DNA of 31,788 bases from Corallochytrium limacisporum. Its lineage: Eukaryota; Opisthokonta. Where the stretch lies: the NCBI GenBank assembly GCA_002811645.1, contig PDIP01000086.1:9214-41001 (forward strand), read 5' to 3'. Shown piece by piece: positions 1-8,286 of the stretch; positions within the stretch are counted from its first letter, which is position 1, and the number at the start of each line of letters is the position of its first letter. The translations under genes and the position numbers were made by a program. The notes beneath the pieces were generated by a model, which saw nothing but the letters and a program-made list of their open reading frames with translations, searched no databases and was not told the DNA's origin.

Positions 1-93
1 AAAGAAGCCGATTTTATAAGATTCAAACGAAGCTTTCAAACCATAATGTAAATTATGCACTTTTTTATTGAACAGAGGTTGGTACATTTTGTA

Positions 94-381
94 TCACAGT
101 CTCCCCTCCCCTTTCAGTATTTTAGGGTGACAGAGAATTATATTGCCAATAGGACAGATGTGATATGTCCATCCCCCGTGTTGAAGTTGAGCGGGAACTG
201 ATTCATAGGCTGTTTGGATTAGGTCTGGTCCACCCTTCCCCCTCCTCTTGTTTGCAGTCTCGTTCGGCTCCTTCCTAAAAATAGGCCGGCCTCTGCAGGG
301 GCCTCTATAAGGGGCGGCTGAATTTTGTATGTCTCCGGGGAGCAAAGAATAGAACAGTGTCAACGGTTTCCATATACTCAT
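94..381 (-). CDS. Possible small protein of unknown function (95 aa)
   Basis: An ATG-started frame of 95 codons runs leftward from 381. It begins MSIWKPLTLFYSLLPGD, a short hydrophobic N-terminus, followed by a basic, Arg/Lys-rich middle and a Cys-containing tail. I recognise no family. In its favour, an AATAAA (complement 64-69) lies about 25 nt after the stop, and the 211-bp gap to the divergent Nudix gene could hold a shared promoter. Against it are the short length, the lack of any conserved motif and uneven composition. It could equally be chance, or the last exon of something larger. Low confidence. Confidence 0.3.
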   Translation of the reverse strand: MSIWKPLTLFYSLLPGDIQNSAAPYRGPCRGRPIFRKEPNETANKRRGKGGPDLIQTAYESVPAQLQHGGWTYHICPIGNIILCHPKILKGEGRL

Positions 382-592
382 TGTCTGCTTTCCCGCTGGC
401 AAGGGCCGCCAACGTATTCATTGACGAACAAGACTACTGTTGCAGTACTTGGTTAGGTGCGTGTAACAGCAGTTGAACCAATGGAGGTCTAAGATGGTGC
501 GTGAGCGCCCGCTTGGTCTTCTCTATTGTGTGCTGACAGGGCTTGAGGGATTGCGCATCGGCAGCAGTTGAGACGCTGCTCATACAGTCATT

Positions 593-1447
593 ATGAGTAC
601 TCTAGAAAAACACGCGACACCACTGCACATGGCCAAGCTACGTTGTCAGGCCTACCATGAGGAACCATTGGTAATTGGCGATGGGATGCGAGGAGAGGCT
701 GCCATTCTTATCACAATACGGGAACGTGAAGAGGATAGTGAGCTAATGACAGTAATCACCCGACGTTGTTCAAACATGCGATCCCACGCTGGTGAATGCG
801 CATTGCCTGGTGGTAAGCGTGATCCAGGAGACAAGAGCATTGAAGAGACAGCCCTGCGAGAAGCCTGGGAAGAGATTGGACTGGACCCCGGTACAGTAGA
901 AGTATGGACCAAACTGCACCCGATGATTTCGAAGGAACGGCTGGTCGTGACTCCGATCGTGGCGCAGATTCCCTCAGACTTTGAACCGAATATAAACGAG
1001 GATGAAGTCGAGAGCGCCTTTGAGACACCCCTACGCGAATTCTTAAATCCTAACCGCCACAGCGTGAGGCAGTCAATGTGGCACGGCAGATCCGTCGGGA
1101 TCCATTTCTTTGAATTCCACATGCCGAACGACAAATATGTCGTTTGGGGCCTCACAGCATCCGTATTGATGGAGGCTGCGTCAGTAGCCTTTGACTATAG
1201 GCCTCCATTTATAAGAGATGCTCAGCTGGCCCGAGAGCACATGAGGAAAGTAGCGGCCTCTCACACGGCTCAATTGGATGCTCGGGCCCTTGCCAATGAT
1301 CCCGCCGTAGGCACCAGAGGCAAAGAAGTGACCCAAGTTCCTAAGAATCGACAATGGAAAGGACGCAGGCAACACCAAGAAGGTGATACTCAAGACGACA
1401 AGGTACAAAGTCGCGCGCGGAGACACAAGCGAAGGGCAAAATTATAA
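593..1447 (+). CDS. Nudix hydrolase, CoA diphosphatase type (NUDT7/PCD1-like), probably peroxisomal
   Basis: Members of this family cut coenzyme A and its esters at the diphosphate, giving 3',5'-ADP and 4'-phosphopantetheine. The 284-aa product carries the CoA-type signature VITRRCSNMRSHAGECALPGG (about residues 54-74) running straight into the Nudix box, with the metal-binding helix REAWEEIGL at 89-97. The RSxxLRxHxGxxxFPGG pattern separates this subfamily from other Nudix enzymes. After residue 230 the chain is basic and probably disordered. It ends in Ala-Lys-Leu, which fits the PTS1 peroxisomal import consensus (S/A/C)(K/R/H)(L/M). Yeast PCD1 and animal NUDT7 are peroxisomal. The family is clear; the location is inferred from three residues. 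The start is the first ATG. The gene converges with the minus-strand gene that ends 70 bp downstream. Confidence 0.9.
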   Translation: MSTLEKHATPLHMAKLRCQAYHEEPLVIGDGMRGEAAILITIREREEDSELMTVITRRCSNMRSHAGECALPGGKRDPGDKSIEETALREAWEEIGLDPGTVEVWTKLHPMISKERLVVTPIVAQIPSDFEPNINEDEVESAFETPLREFLNPNRHSVRQSMWHGRSVGIHFFEFHMPNDKYVVWGLTASVLMEAASVAFDYRPPFIRDAQLAREHMRKVAASHTAQLDARALANDPAVGTRGKEVTQVPKNRQWKGRRQHQEGDTQDDKVQSRARRHKRRAKL

Positions 1448-1516
1448 AATTCTATGGTCTTTTAACAGTTGTCCTGATGTATAGATTAATTCCTTGTTCA
1501 GGTGACCAGTTATCAG

Positions 1517-3802
1517 TTAGGTCTTGGCAAACTGATAATGGAACCGTGAGATAGGCAGACGGACGTGGACAATGGCTTGCTCCATGACTTTATACATTGC
1601 CATGGACATTGGTGATGTTTCGCAAGTTTCCTGCATGCGCAGGCGATGGCCTGCCGCCGCCATCACCATGAAGGAAATATCGTCAGGGATCAGGTAATCC
1701 CGACCCTTCAGTACACAAAGACACTTTGCGAGCAAGAGAACGTCTTCACTGAATGATGGATTGATACCACGAGAGTACCCATTGATGCGACGCAAGGAAC
1801 TCGTCACATCCCTCGCATACTGTGACACCATCAATGACGCATACACACAGCGAAAGCGTTCAAAGAATTCTCCACAGTCCTGCGTGGACAGGATTGGCTG
1901 AGGGGTACCACCCGGCTTCGTTCGCACCTCCATCGAGCGGTAGGTGTTTGCATGAACTTTCGCGGACGGCAGGAAACCATGTCGTCCACTGATTTGCATG
2001 CTAACCAGGATCTGTTCCATCAAGCAATCATATAAGGGCACAAAGTCATCCACTGTGACAATGATAAGCAGAAAATGATTCGGCACCCTGTAGATAGCAT
2101 CCATGCGTGCTATGCGACGTTCCATTAGAATGCGATAGATCCAAAGCTGCAACGCTGATGGTGCGAGATCCATCTCAGTGACGACAAGGGCGTCAACGAT
2201 GCCATCAGAAGTGGCAGGTAGGGCGGTTGGTTGGCCAGGCACAACAGCTCCACGGCCATGTCGACTGGTTCCTCCGAATGAAATAGGGGGTCGCGGATTG
2301 TGGCTACTACTGGCACTGGAGCTGGACATGAAAGAGGGGCGTATGGAAAGCTCCGGACTTGCTGTGTACAGTGTTTCCGACATGGCCGCAGAAGCTTTAC
2401 TCGACCGCATGCTCAGCTGCTGCATTGGTGCACCGCTTGACTGACTCTTTATGCCAGTTGCAGCCCCAGGAGTTGAACTGCGCAGCTGCCGGTGATCGTC
2501 CTCGGCAGAGCCTGGCTTTGTACCTTCCTCAAAGCGAATGTTACGACGCGGCATATTCAGTGGTTGGGGCCTTGGTCCCCGGACCCCCGGTAGTGGTAAT
2601 CTCTGAGAACCAATCGTATCCTTGTCAGCCTCCAGATCACCCTCTTCCTTTTCGGATAGGGCAGACGGTGCGACGAGATCAACACGGCTCCGACGGTGTG
2701 TCGCAGGCTGGCGAGCGTTCGCCAGATTGATGGATGGACTATTCAGAATGTCATCCGGAATGTCTGATATTGGCGAACCGCTGATTAAATCGAAATGGTC
2801 ACCATCTGCGCGTGGGAATGTCATGCCACGTTGTCGACCTCGTCTGGAGGGACCCGTACTCTCGGACTGATCCGACACAGTGTCCATTCCCCTCCTCTGC
2901 ATTTCCGAACCAATTTGTAGGGCAGGGCCTTGACTGGCCCCTGCGATGCCACCCTGGGCCGCGTCAACAATGTCGACCAGGCTGTTCATGCAGCCTTGGT
3001 TCCACATGCCAGCCTCCGTTTTCAACAGGTCCAGTTGTGACTCTTTCTTTCCAAGGCGCCGCCTGCAGGGCCCCAAACCTGAGCGTTGCGCGGTGGATTC
3101 TGCCATCTGTTCACGACTTGCTTCGACGAGCTCTGGTCGCACCAGCGGTGCAGGGGAAAAACTAGAACTGGGTGCAGTGGTTGCTACCGACGCTCTGATG
3201 AGCGGCGGCGGTTGCTCCATACTGACTGAACGACTGCCAAGGGTAGGAGTTAAACTGCGTCGATCTAGAGCATTCAGTCCCACAACGTTAGACTCACCCA
3301 GACTGCTTCCTGTTTCTGCGCTTGGAGTAATTGGAACTTGTCCATCAGCACCTGCACTACGTCTCTGAAGATTCCCAGAACCCATAGTACCGTATTCTTC
3401 CCTAATGTCTCTGAATGCGTCATTGAATATTGCGTCCTGCACCATGTCAAAAGATGGTTCCTCACTACCACAATCTAGTCGTCCTACACGCCATCCAAAG
3501 AGACTAGCCAAGGCTTGACCGACTGCACTCGCCACAGAATCTGCTGAATCATCATCTTCTGCACAGAGTAACATTCCTCGAGCATACTGGCGATTTTGTT
3601 TCATTGAACGGGAATCTCGAGTTTGTTGTCCGTTGGCCATGCATGCCAGAGTGGCCAATAAGAAATTTTCACGGAGTCCTGTTACGCCAATGCACCGCAC
3701 AACTTCTTTACTACATGAGAGCAACCGCCTCTGCCACCACAGCTTATTATCATTAATTCCATTGGGTGTGCCGAACGTTGGGGTTTCCAGTTCCTCTACC
3801 AT
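1517..3802 (-). CDS. Degenerate MoxR/Mg-chelatase-like AAA+ protein with long disordered insertion
   Basis: Read from the first in-frame ATG (3802), the protein has 761 aa. Residues about 37-50 (IGVTGLRENFLLATL) sit where a Walker A loop is expected but lack the GKS/T. Near 536-560, LVVTEMDLAPSALQ followed by an ILMERR helix resembles the MoxR Walker B stretch, with Thr-Glu replacing the usual Asp-Glu. A beta strand with a divergent sensor-1 position follows. Residues about 660-722 (YARDVTSSLRRINGYSRG..., GRDYLIPDDI, GHRL) match the AAA lid 2 of MoxR and Mg-chelatase ATPases. Between the N-terminal and Walker B-like parts lie about 350-400 residues of Ser/Pro/Arg-rich low complexity. I infer a non-hydrolysing pseudo-ATPase, possibly a scaffold. 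The frame stays open 23 codons above the ATG, back to a TTG codon, and that stretch looks helical, so an upstream exon is possible. Confidence 0.6.
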   Translation of the reverse strand: MVEELETPTFGTPNGINDNKLWWQRRLLSCSKEVVRCIGVTGLRENFLLATLACMANGQQTRDSRSMKQNRQYARGMLLCAEDDDSADSVASAVGQALASLFGWRVGRLDCGSEEPSFDMVQDAIFNDAFRDIREEYGTMGSGNLQRRSAGADGQVPITPSAETGSSLGESNVVGLNALDRRSLTPTLGSRSVSMEQPPPLIRASVATTAPSSSFSPAPLVRPELVEASREQMAESTAQRSGLGPCRRRLGKKESQLDLLKTEAGMWNQGCMNSLVDIVDAAQGGIAGASQGPALQIGSEMQRRGMDTVSDQSESTGPSRRGRQRGMTFPRADGDHFDLISGSPISDIPDDILNSPSINLANARQPATHRRSRVDLVAPSALSEKEEGDLEADKDTIGSQRLPLPGVRGPRPQPLNMPRRNIRFEEGTKPGSAEDDHRQLRSSTPGAATGIKSQSSGAPMQQLSMRSSKASAAMSETLYTASPELSIRPSFMSSSSASSSHNPRPPISFGGTSRHGRGAVVPGQPTALPATSDGIVDALVVTEMDLAPSALQLWIYRILMERRIARMDAIYRVPNHFLLIIVTVDDFVPLYDCLMEQILVSMQISGRHGFLPSAKVHANTYRSMEVRTKPGGTPQPILSTQDCGEFFERFRCVYASLMVSQYARDVTSSLRRINGYSRGINPSFSEDVLLLAKCLCVLKGRDYLIPDDISFMVMAAAGHRLRMQETCETSPMSMAMYKVMEQAIVHVRLPISRFHYQFAKT

Positions 3803-4200
3803 TTTTGTCAAACTATTCTCGACAATTTCGCGTAAGACGCTCACATTGCTAGTCCGTTCACATGATTGCAATCTTTTTCTCGGTTAATCGGGTCCACGTC
3901 ATTTGCTCAGGAGTAACTGACAGTCGAAGCTGTTGATATCCATTCATATACCAGCTTAGTCATTTTCGCCCGCGTAACCCCGGGCAGAAGAAGAAAATGG
4001 TATTGACCCGCACCATATCCAACATACCCACATCCACTTTCGTCTGTTCCCCAAAGGTTAGTTAAGCCTCACCAATAGTATCCCATATAACTGAATACCT
4101 AACTTGCCCAAGATACACAGTAGTATATATATAAATTTTCTCTGGGCCCAGTGTAACCAGGGCATCTTCCCCTATAGTTCTTTCAGTACTGATGAACATT
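3803..4200. other. Intergenic: upstream regions of the AAA-like gene and of tRNA-Met
   Basis: This 398-bp gap has no credible reading frame. It must hold the promoter of the minus-strand AAA-like gene. On the minus strand a GTATGT at 4027-4022 could be a splice donor for an unmodelled first exon, but no phase-compatible ATG exon was found. A TATATATATAAA run lies near its right end. Confidence 0.5.
4124..4135 (+). promoter_or_regulatory. TATA-like element upstream of tRNA-Met
   Basis: TATATATATAAA ends 65 bp before the tRNA. The element is nearly symmetric, so it could also serve the minus-strand gene, although that start is 320 bp away. An upstream TATA aids Pol III recruitment at tRNA genes in some eukaryotes; its use here is inferred. 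Confidence 0.35.
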
Positions 4201-4335
4201 GTCCGGGTGGCTCAGTTGGCAGAGCGTGGGTCTCATAATCACTACATGCAGAGAACAGCTAGCTGTTTTCAAGAGCACACAATATTATATTTCCGAGCCA
4301 TCCCAAGGTCGCGGGTTCGAGCCCCGCCCCGGGCA
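4201..4335 (+). tRNA. Elongator tRNA-Met (CAT) with 62-nt intron
   Basis: The gene folds fully. Acceptor GTCCGGG (4201-4207) pairs with CCCGGGC (4328-4334) and the discriminator is A (4335). The D arm is GCTC/GAGC. The anticodon stem TGGGT (4227-4231) faces TCCCA (4301-4305), with a U31-U39 mismatch as in animal elongator tRNA-Met. The loop is CTCATAA with anticodon CAT at 4234-4236. The T arm is GCGGG-TTCGAGC-CCCGC. G1:C72 and T54 mark it as elongator rather than initiator. The intron, 4238-4299, interrupts after position 37, the canonical site; a repeated ATC makes the exact cut ambiguous by up to 3 nt. CCA is not encoded. The B box is GGTTCGAGCCC. A T6 run at 4356-4361 and a longer T tract at 4376-4400 can end Pol III transcription. 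Confidence 0.93.
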
Positions 4336-4681
4336 AAGTTCGAATTGTTGGAACATTTTTTGGTAAAGACTGTCCTTTTTTTTTTTCTTTTTTTTTTTTT
4401 CGGGTTTGTTGGGTATCATCGCGGACCTTCTTTAGCGGACTTCGATGGTCATGTAGGGTAGCTATTTCCTGGCCTTGAATTGCGTACGTATCATTCAGGG
4501 CTATGCGGTCGGATAAATCTGGCCGTGCTGAGAGTACAAGAAACGTTTCTACTATAGAGAGTACGGATAGTGACAATAAAAGGTACTTAGAGCAGTACTA
4601 ATTTTTTGATTCGTCAGAAACGTATACTAATAAACCTCGTGTGGCATTGCAGCATTGCAAGATAGCTATTTGATACATCGT
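4336..4681. other. Intergenic: tRNA trailer and 3' side of the proteasome gene
   Basis: Apart from the T-tracts and a plus-strand AATAAA near 4573 that follows no plus-strand gene, nothing functional is seen. Short reading frames here are antisense to the tRNA. Confidence 0.5.
4356..4400 (+). terminator. Pol III terminator T-tracts after tRNA-Met
   Basis: T6 at 4356-4361 begins 21 nt past the tRNA 3' end. A second tract, T11-C-T13, spans 4376-4400. Four or more T residues on the sense strand end Pol III transcription. The second run may act as a backup, or may simply be a low-complexity tract. Confidence 0.7.
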
Positions 4682-5509
4682 TTAGGCCATGTAGTCGTAG
4701 TATAATGGCCCAACATCCTGCAGAGAAATGAACTCCCACCCATCTTCACCAACATGGTATATGCGAACGTATCCACCGGAGTAGGCATCACGATGGGTGG
4801 CATGGAAGATACTGCGTCGTCCAAGTTCAATTGCATCGTCTTTTTGTAGCATAGTGTCATAGCCACTGTCGAGAACACCGTAGGCGAAAGTGGAACCGGA
4901 ACCTACAGAAAACAAATCGCCCCGCAGGCGGGCACCATCGCTATCGACATAGAACAGGCCCGGGCCTTTCTTGTCCCAACCAGTGACCATGGTTCCCATG
5001 CTCAGGCCCATACCCTTGTATCCATAGACCATGTTAGCAAGAACCTTGCTGGCAGCAGCAACAGAAATACGTTCCTTATTCATCAGTTCATGCAGACGAC
5101 ACTGACGACCTAACTCACGTTCCCAAAACTGACAGTCAGCGGCACCACCAGCCATGGTACCCAGCAGATACGGGTTGATTTCAATCACTTTCTTCACCGT
5201 TTGGGAGGCAATGTAGGGACCAGCAGTGGCACGAGAGTCTACGGCCACAACAATACCTCCATCGTATTTGAACGCCAAAGTAGTAGTACCGTGCAAAAAA
5301 TTAATGGCAAAGTCCTTTTCTCCTTTGGCACGCTCCTGGGTGAGGTCAGTAATGTACTGCGCTGGGTCCCGCACATTGGCCAGCTCAAACTTTTCAAGCA
5401 CATGTCCCTGCCAGTTTACTGCCACCCGGGTGTCCCGGTGACTGTTCATGGGCTCCTTGATGGCAGCATCAAGAGGCGCAAACAGCGCCTTCGGCTGTGT
5501 GGCATACAT
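4682..5509 (-). CDS. PSMB5: 20S proteasome subunit beta type-5 (chymotrypsin-like site)
   Basis: This is a catalytic subunit of the 20S core, an N-terminal threonine hydrolase that cuts after hydrophobic residues. With the ATG at 5509 the product has 275 aa. The motif LHGTTTLAF places the propeptide cleavage before Thr75, leaving a 74-aa propeptide, close to that of yeast Pre2. The catalytic partners fall at the expected spacing: Asp91 (Asp17 of the mature chain, in [10 protein letters not shown]) and Lys107 (Lys33, in [11 protein letters not shown]). The stretches [15 protein letters not shown] and [17 protein letters not shown] are typical of beta-5. A GTG 19 codons further upstream keeps the frame open, but ATG is the expected start in a nuclear gene. 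The gene is complete and shows no damage. Confidence 0.95.
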   Translation of the reverse strand: MYATQPKALFAPLDAAIKEPMNSHRDTRVAVNWQGHVLEKFELANVRDPAQYITDLTQERAKGEKDFAINFLHGTTTLAFKYDGGIVVAVDSRATAGPYIASQTVKKVIEINPYLLGTMAGGAADCQFWERELGRQCRLHELMNKERISVAAASKVLANMVYGYKGMGLSMGTMVTGWDKKGPGLFYVDSDGARLRGDLFSVGSGSTFAYGVLDSGYDTMLQKDDAIELGRRSIFHATHRDAYSGGYVRIYHVGEDGWEFISLQDVGPLYYDYMA

Positions 5510-6423
5510 AATGCAAGTTTCCGCTGATGGTGAGGACAAAGGCGACAAGAGCGACAGAGTCAACACTGAACGCTTAGGGTACTACACAGGAACAATTGAT
5601 TTAGGAGGATAAGCATTCTTGTATCTGAACATACACTAAGTTTTTAGTACATATCAGAGTGTTGGAGGTAACCACAGTGATGCGTACCGTGTCTCCAGTC
5701 CATTTAATTGCTCCATCGAACTGGTCAATTGCAACGTTGCACCCCCCTTGTCTAGCCACTGACCCCTGGCCGCGCTCGGTCACGAACAATTGTCCCCCAT
5801 TAGCTTGCGCGCCCAAAAAACAAAACACACATAGAGCGAATGAGCCGCCGTAACTGGAGAGAAAGGAGAAGCGCGATCGATATCTTGCCCTCTGCCATAG
5901 TCAAAGTACCGCGCAAGGCGTGTCCGCTACCGTTTCTCTTCGTTTCGGTGCCGCGTCACCTTTCGTGTGGAAGGGGGCTGGTCAGCCGTGTTACGAAGAC
6001 CGCCTTGTTCCCCGTTGTAACGGCTGACCGATCAAAAAAGCCAAAACAATGCATTATGGTTGGGGTAGCGCGACCAACCCCTCTGGCATTGAATTCGGTT
6101 CCCCTTCCGGCACAGGGAATGCTTGTTATGCGCGGGTTGCGAATCGAATCCGCCGAGGGGCGAGTTGCATTGGTGGCAGAGAATGCCTGACGCACCCTTC
6201 TGACCGAGGATATTCTCTCTAGTTACAGCGTTGCTTGTATGTGCGTTGTCCACGTACTTCGGCCACGTAGAGGTGAAGCCATTGCTCATGAAAGAGTTTA
6301 GTCGAGGTCCTGCAAGCGAGCATGTATGCTACGGATATTGTGATATAGGAAGGCGCTTCTAGTGGAAGCAACAGGAAACGGGAATGCGTAAAATGGAACA
6401 GGCTTAGAGCTTGAAACGAAACC
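5510..6423. other. Intergenic between proteasome beta-5 and VPS45 (divergent promoters)
   Basis: These 914 bp separate two divergent genes. No ATG-started frame looks convincing. On the minus strand a frame stays open from 5900 to 5601, with a hydrophobic stretch and no ATG. It is preceded by a pyrimidine-rich tract ending in CAG (complement 5854-5874) that looks like a 3' splice site. A GC-rich patch at about 6061-6187 can form short hairpins. Both are speculative. Confidence 0.4.
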
Positions 6424-8145
6424 ATGAAAGCAAGTGTGATTCAGGCGGTACGAAATTATATTTCGACCATGGTCTCCCGACAGGAAGGAATGAAAGTCAT
6501 TTTACTGGATCGTTGGACAACGCCTATAGTATCACTGGCATACTCACAGAGCGAAATCTTGCAAAAGAGCGTATATCTAGTAGACCTGATTGAAAACGAC
6601 AGCCGCGAAAAGATTGGCGCACTGCGTGCCTTTGTTTTTATTCGCCCGGTTGAGAGCTCAATTAGGGCTCTGAGAGCAGAACTGAAGAACCCGCGGTATG
6701 AACGGTACTATATCTTCTTCAGCAATACAGTAAAAGATTCTGTGCTGGGGCAGCTTGCCGATGCGGACGAGAGTGAAGTAGTCAGTGAAGTAGAGGAATT
6801 TTACGCCGACTTCCTGGCTGTTAATCCCAGCCTCTTTCATTTGGATACGCCGCACAGTTTTGGATCAGACCGACAGAGTTGGGAAGCTGGAGCCTTCGAG
6901 CGGTCAATGCAAGGCGTCTGCGCATCGTTGTTAGCACTGCGTAAGCGTCCAGTTATTCGGTACACATCCGGCTCAGGACCCGCTCATAGCCTTGCTCGGG
7001 CGGTACGGGAGACCATGGACCGAGAAGACCAATTGTTCAGCTTCCGAACTCCGGATGTGCCGCCGGTGTTGCTCATTTTGGATCGTCGGGACGACCCAGT
7101 CACACCGCTGCTCAATCAATGGACATATCAGGCAATGATTCATGAATTACTGGGCATCAAAAACAATCGTGTAGATCTAAGTGGCCTCCCAGGCGTTAAG
7201 CCTGAAATGAAAGAAGTCGTTCTGAGCACAGAACAGGACGAGTTCTATGCTCGCAACTGGCACGGTAATTATGGTGAAGTAGCGTCTGCAATTAAGGACC
7301 TGGTCGATGAATTCCAGAAGCTCACGAAAAGTCATCAGAATATTAACAGTATCCAGGACATGAAAAGCTTCATTGAAAACTACCCTCAGTTCAAATCCAA
7401 GAGTGGTACAGTTAGTAAGCATGTGACGATTATGACAGAACTGGCCCGGTTGGTAGATCGATACGACCTGATGGAACTGAGCGAGGTAGAACAATCCCTG
7501 GCCTGCCAAAATGACCGCAGTGCTGCCATTGCCAATGTGCGGAACATGCTGAAGAGGGAGAAATTGAGTGCGAAGGATCGCATGCGTCTGATATTTTTGT
7601 ACGCTCTCCGGTTTGAGACTGATCGACAGCAGATTCAGCAGTTCATCGATCAACTCCCAAGTGCGCAGGAAGCTGAATTGTGCAGCAACATTCTGCGCCA
7701 GCTGCTGACATTTGCGGGCCAAAATCAGCGACAAAGTGATCTCTTCATGGATCGGAGTTTCTTGGCCATGACACGTAAAACGCTCAAGAATCTTAAGGGT
7801 GTAGAGAACATCTATACGCAGCACGAACCGTATTTTATTGAGCTGCTGAAGCAGCTCGCTCGAGGTAAGCTTCCTGAGAAGAACTATCCGTTTGAGGGAA
7901 ACAGTCTGCGGGATCGACCAAACAACATCATCGTGTTCATCGCCGGTGGTGCCACCTACGCAGAAGCCATGCACGTACATAAACTGAACGATGGCGGTTT
8001 GCCTGGGGTCAATATTATCCTGGGAGGGACCACCTTACACTCCACTGATACCTTTATCCAAGAAATGGCACAGACACAGTACTTGAACCGTGGACCCCCC
8101 GCAGGCGATACGCGCCGCGCTGGAAACGTTTTTGGACGAAAGTAA
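6424..8145 (+). CDS. VPS45: Vacuolar sorting protein VPS45, Sec1/Munc18 family
   Basis: SM proteins bind syntaxins and assembling SNARE bundles. VPS45 acts with a Tlg2/syntaxin-16 type SNARE in traffic between the trans-Golgi network and endosomes. The 573-aa length matches the family. Domain 1 opens with a short helical lead and VILLDRWTTPIVSLAYSQSE; the SNARE-binding arch is the central helical part. Recognisable blocks are PPVLLILDRRDDPVTPLLNQWTYQ (about 220-243), HELLGIKNNRVDLS just after, and the C-terminal IIVFIAGGATYAEA (about 501-514), followed by a GVNIILGGTTLHST block. VPS45 is preferred over SEC1, SLY1 or VPS33 because of the compact size, the NRVDL-type block and the N-terminus. 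The start is the only reasonable ATG. The gene converges on the nucleoporin gene 141 bp away. Confidence 0.93.
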   Translation: MKASVIQAVRNYISTMVSRQEGMKVILLDRWTTPIVSLAYSQSEILQKSVYLVDLIENDSREKIGALRAFVFIRPVESSIRALRAELKNPRYERYYIFFSNTVKDSVLGQLADADESEVVSEVEEFYADFLAVNPSLFHLDTPHSFGSDRQSWEAGAFERSMQGVCASLLALRKRPVIRYTSGSGPAHSLARAVRETMDREDQLFSFRTPDVPPVLLILDRRDDPVTPLLNQWTYQAMIHELLGIKNNRVDLSGLPGVKPEMKEVVLSTEQDEFYARNWHGNYGEVASAIKDLVDEFQKLTKSHQNINSIQDMKSFIENYPQFKSKSGTVSKHVTIMTELARLVDRYDLMELSEVEQSLACQNDRSAAIANVRNMLKREKLSAKDRMRLIFLYALRFETDRQQIQQFIDQLPSAQEAELCSNILRQLLTFAGQNQRQSDLFMDRSFLAMTRKTLKNLKGVENIYTQHEPYFIELLKQLARGKLPEKNYPFEGNSLRDRPNNIIVFIAGGATYAEAMHVHKLNDGGLPGVNIILGGTTLHSTDTFIQEMAQTQYLNRGPPAGDTRRAGNVFGRK

Positions 8146-8286
8146 ACTTGCCTCAATGCAGATGCCCTTATGTACACGGCATGCTGTTGGTCTCACTACC
8201 TTCCCACATAGTTAGAAAGTGGTTTTGTATTAGAATGATAAATGTTTCAGTGTGAACAGTTTGCGATAGTTCCTCCAATGTTTGAC

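Noticed and set aside
6125-6155. tRNA-like T-arm (GCGGGTT...TCGAATCCGC), perhaps a permuted tRNA
   Set aside because: The loop is 12 nt on one strand and 5 nt on the other. No D arm, anticodon arm or acceptor could be assembled in either order.
7177-7980. 267-codon frame antisense to VPS45
   Set aside because: It lies wholly inside a conserved gene on the other strand and shows no family motif.
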